Shown one piece after another: positions 4,278 to 6,206 of a DNA stretch of 6,206 nt; positions within the stretch are counted from its first letter, which is position 1; each line of letters opens with the position of its first letter. The DNA is taken from contig JBKHHW010000183.1 in NCBI GenBank assembly GCA_046538945.1, positions 1 through 6,206 of the forward strand, read 5' to 3'. The position numbers and the translations under genes are program-made. Source of the DNA: JAEZKC01 sp046538945. Lineage in GTDB: Bacteria; Fibrobacterota; Chitinivibrionia; Chitinivibrionales; Chitinispirillaceae. Under the pieces are notes generated by a model, which had not been told where the DNA came from, searched no databases, and worked only from the letters and a program-made list of their open reading frames with translations.

Positions 4278-6206
4278 ATGAAAAACAGAATCTGCGCATT
4301 TCTGGTATTTTTAACACTGCAGTCCACTGCTGCATTCGACTATAAGGATCTCCCCGGAGAGCGTTTTCCCGAGTGGAATGCGGCCTCGGTAACTTTTCCC
4401 GATGCGGACTGGGACACAGTCGATGTCACCACACTGGGCATCAATCCCGGCAATGCACTCTCAGACAGCATTTCCAGGAAATTCATGGATATTCTCGAAG
4501 CGAAAGGTTCTGACAAAAGGGTATACTACTTTCCTGAGGGCACCTACACTTTCGAGCAGCCGGTTCTTATCGGTCCCGACGGCTACAAGTCGAACTGGAA
4601 TGCGACCGGAGTGGACGTGAACAACTTCGTGGTCATGGGTGCAGGTCCCGACAAGACCAGATTCCTTTTCGACTGCGACGTCACCTATTTCAAGGCTCTT
4701 TTCTGGGTGGAGAAACCGGGCGGCTACTATGCCCGGAACAATCCTGTGAACTGCACTTCCGTACCCATGACAGGAGACAATCAGGTAATCTTGTCCGATG
4801 CATCCAAGGCGTCTGCAGGAGACTTCATCAGCATCAAATCCGACAACGATCCGCTTCTCATGTTTCCCGAAGGCGATGCCGAGGAAGCCTGGTACATCAA
4901 ATACATCGAGAACGGATACGAAGAGGAGTTCGCGGAATCGTACGGACAGATAAGCAGAATCACCGCAGTGAACGGCAACACGGTTTCCCTTTCACCCCCC
5001 ATCGGAATAGATTTCAGATCCGAACTGAACCCCCGGGCCACAATTTATGAGCCTAAGCGGCGCAATGAGTTCATCGGAATACAGGATCTTTACATCGAAC
5101 ACGTGATAGATTCCTCCCGCTATTCACCCGGGGGAACCAACGACGTATTCAACATAGCCTTCCGTTTTGCATCCGACTGCTTTGTGAAAAACGTGGAGTC
5201 TTTCCGGACCGCCCGGGGGCATGTGATTGTGGAATATGCCCACAACGTTCTGATCACCGGATCCAAATTCTCCTATTCCAGAAAGTACGGAGTCGGAGGC
5301 GCGGGGTACGGAGTGTGCATACAGAACCGCTCCTCCCTTGTCACCGTGGAAAACAACGAATTCGAACACCTCAGGCATTCCGTTGTACTGAAGGAAGGAG
5401 CAAATCACTGTGTGATCGCCTATAACTGGAGCCACGACTGGGCGATTCTCGATCCGGAAGTCACGGATGAGCAGGGCAACAGAATCGAAGCAGAGGCCGA
5501 CATTTCGATTCACGGTCTTTACTCCCACAACAACCTGTTTGAAGGGAACGTCTGCCACAACATTTTCTATGCCGACTACTGGGGTCCAACCGGCCCACGA
5601 ACCACCGCTTTCCGCAATTTCACATACGGAACAGACACTCTGAGCGGCATTTTCGTGGATGACTACTCACACAGGGAAAACGTGATCGCCAATGTGCTTC
5701 CCGGCCAGTCCAGGCTTTACATAGATCCATCATGCGAGCAAAGTCTGAGTGAAGGAAATGTCGTGAACGGAAACGTGCAGTGGAACACTCTTGCTCTCTC
5801 ATCGTCTCTGCCTGCCTCTCTCTACCTTGAAGGGCCTCCTGATTTCTGGAAATACGATATTCCTTTTCCAGCCTTCGGGCCGGATGTGGAAAACGCCGAG
5901 CAGAACGTGATCCCGGTCAACCGGAGTGAGCACAACACCGTAATCCGCCGACCCATTGAGCCTACAGAACGGAACAGGACTTCCATTTATTGGAATGCAG
6001 GATCAAGACTTCTGAAAATCGTGAGCCGTGCAGGTCAAACGGACCCCGTCACAGTTGATTTGGTCAACTGCAACGGAAAGGTGGTGAGCAATCTCTACAG
6101 AGGAGTTCTGAAAAGCATGACCATTCCAATCGGAGCCGAGGTACCCAGCGGGATGTATCAGGTCATCATCCGGGGGAAGAGAAACGCCACCGGAAGCAAA
6201 TTGATG
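4278..6206 (+). CDS. Secreted right-handed β-helix protein, pectate-lyase-like fold (3' end outside the window)
   Basis: The frame is open from ATG 4278 to the window edge, 643 codons without a stop. A signal peptide covers residues 1-19 (MKNR, then a hydrophobic run to 'STAA'). Residues about 55-132 have the opening of pectate-lyase-superfamily β-helices ('NALSDSISRKFMDILEAKG', 'YYFPEGTYTF', 'VVMGAGPDKTRFLFD'). Coils follow at about 262-500, with 'NVLITGSKFSYS', 'VTVENNEFEHLRHSVVLKEG' and 'HCVIAYNWSHDW'. The segment 'HGLYSHNNLFEGNVCHNIFYADYWGPTGPRTTAFRN' (412-447) and 'SLYLEGPPDFW' (514-524) recur in secreted β-helix proteins. Residues about 565-643 look like a C-terminal sorting-like domain ('GMYQVIIRG'), probably only a few residues short of its end. 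I see no GH28 aspartates and no DPHD motif of mannuronan epimerases, so the activity is unassigned. Its position after the PL14 lyase suggests action on the same polysaccharide. Confidence 0.75.
   Translation, partial: MKNRICAFLVFLTLQSTAAFDYKDLPGERFPEWNAASVTFPDADWDTVDVTTLGINPGNALSDSISRKFMDILEAKGSDKRVYYFPEGTYTFEQPVLIGPDGYKSNWNATGVDVNNFVVMGAGPDKTRFLFDCDVTYFKALFWVEKPGGYYARNNPVNCTSVPMTGDNQVILSDASKASAGDFISIKSDNDPLLMFPEGDAEEAWYIKYIENGYEEEFAESYGQISRITAVNGNTVSLSPPIGIDFRSELNPRATIYEPKRRNEFIGIQDLYIEHVIDSSRYSPGGTNDVFNIAFRFASDCFVKNVESFRTARGHVIVEYAHNVLITGSKFSYSRKYGVGGAGYGVCIQNRSSLVTVENNEFEHLRHSVVLKEGANHCVIAYNWSHDWAILDPEVTDEQGNRIEAEADISIHGLYSHNNLFEGNVCHNIFYADYWGPTGPRTTAFRNFTYGTDTLSGIFVDDYSHRENVIANVLPGQSRLYIDPSCEQSLSEGNVVNGNVQWNTLALSSSLPASLYLEGPPDFWKYDIPFPAFGPDVENAEQNVIPVNRSEHNTVIRRPIEPTERNRTSIYWNAGSRLLKIVSRAGQTDPVTVDLVNCNGKVVSNLYRGVLKSMTIPIGAEVPSGMYQVIIRGKRNATGSKLM

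Noticed and set aside
4402..4620. 72-codon + strand frame, out of phase with the β-helix gene
   Set aside because: It is internal to the long β-helix frame, with Ser/Thr-rich out-of-phase translation and no ribosome site.
3083..5271. Shared 13-base string GATCACCGGATCC in the lyase and β-helix genes
   Set aside because: Both copies are in coding frame and encode the β-strand end 'ITGS'. The match is short, flanking bases differ, and it is better explained by similar codons than by a repeat element.
5124..5558. 144-codon open frame on the - strand
   Set aside because: It is a shadow of the β-helix coils; the + strand frame carries clear family motifs through the whole region.

Overview
The window most likely comes from a bacterium of the Fibrobacterota (Fibrobacter/Chitinispirillum-like lineages). 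The evidence is a DUF4423/TIGR02147-type regulator, a family I know mainly as a large paralogous set in that phylum, joined to a lipoprotein whose early 'GGGTDFPNTR' stretch looks typical of the group. Two secreted carbohydrate-active proteins with C-terminal β-sandwich sorting-like (type IX secretion-like) domains fit the same picture. This is a judgement from remembered family patterns; no search was run. Base composition is moderate, slightly above 50 % GC by eye, and looks even across the genes.

Layout: bases 2-115 hold the last 37 codons of an upstream gene on the + strand. A strong intrinsic terminator (179-214) follows. The rest of the 280-base intergenic region is AT-richer and holds two small inverted repeats and a good extended -10 promoter (339-366). 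From 396 to the right edge there are four genes on the + strand with almost no spacing: the regulator (396-1268), a regulatory-domain lipoprotein (1265-2446, overlapping by ATGA), a modular PL14-family polysaccharide lyase (2478-4265), and a right-handed β-helix secreted protein (4278 to beyond 6206). No terminator is visible between them, so they look like one operon. There are no RNA genes, mobile elements or CRISPR arrays.

How it may work together (inference): the promoter upstream of the regulator would drive the whole set. The DUF4423 protein would control its own operon, possibly through the small palindromes beside the promoter. The lipoprotein is translationally coupled to the regulator, so the two may form a sensing pair. 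The PL14 enzyme and the β-helix protein would act outside the cell on a polyuronide such as alginate or glucuronan. The most interesting points are the regulator-lipoprotein pair with no known signal, the unclassified amidotransferase-like second domain of the lipoprotein, and the β-helix protein, which lies next to a lyase but matches no enzyme family I can name.
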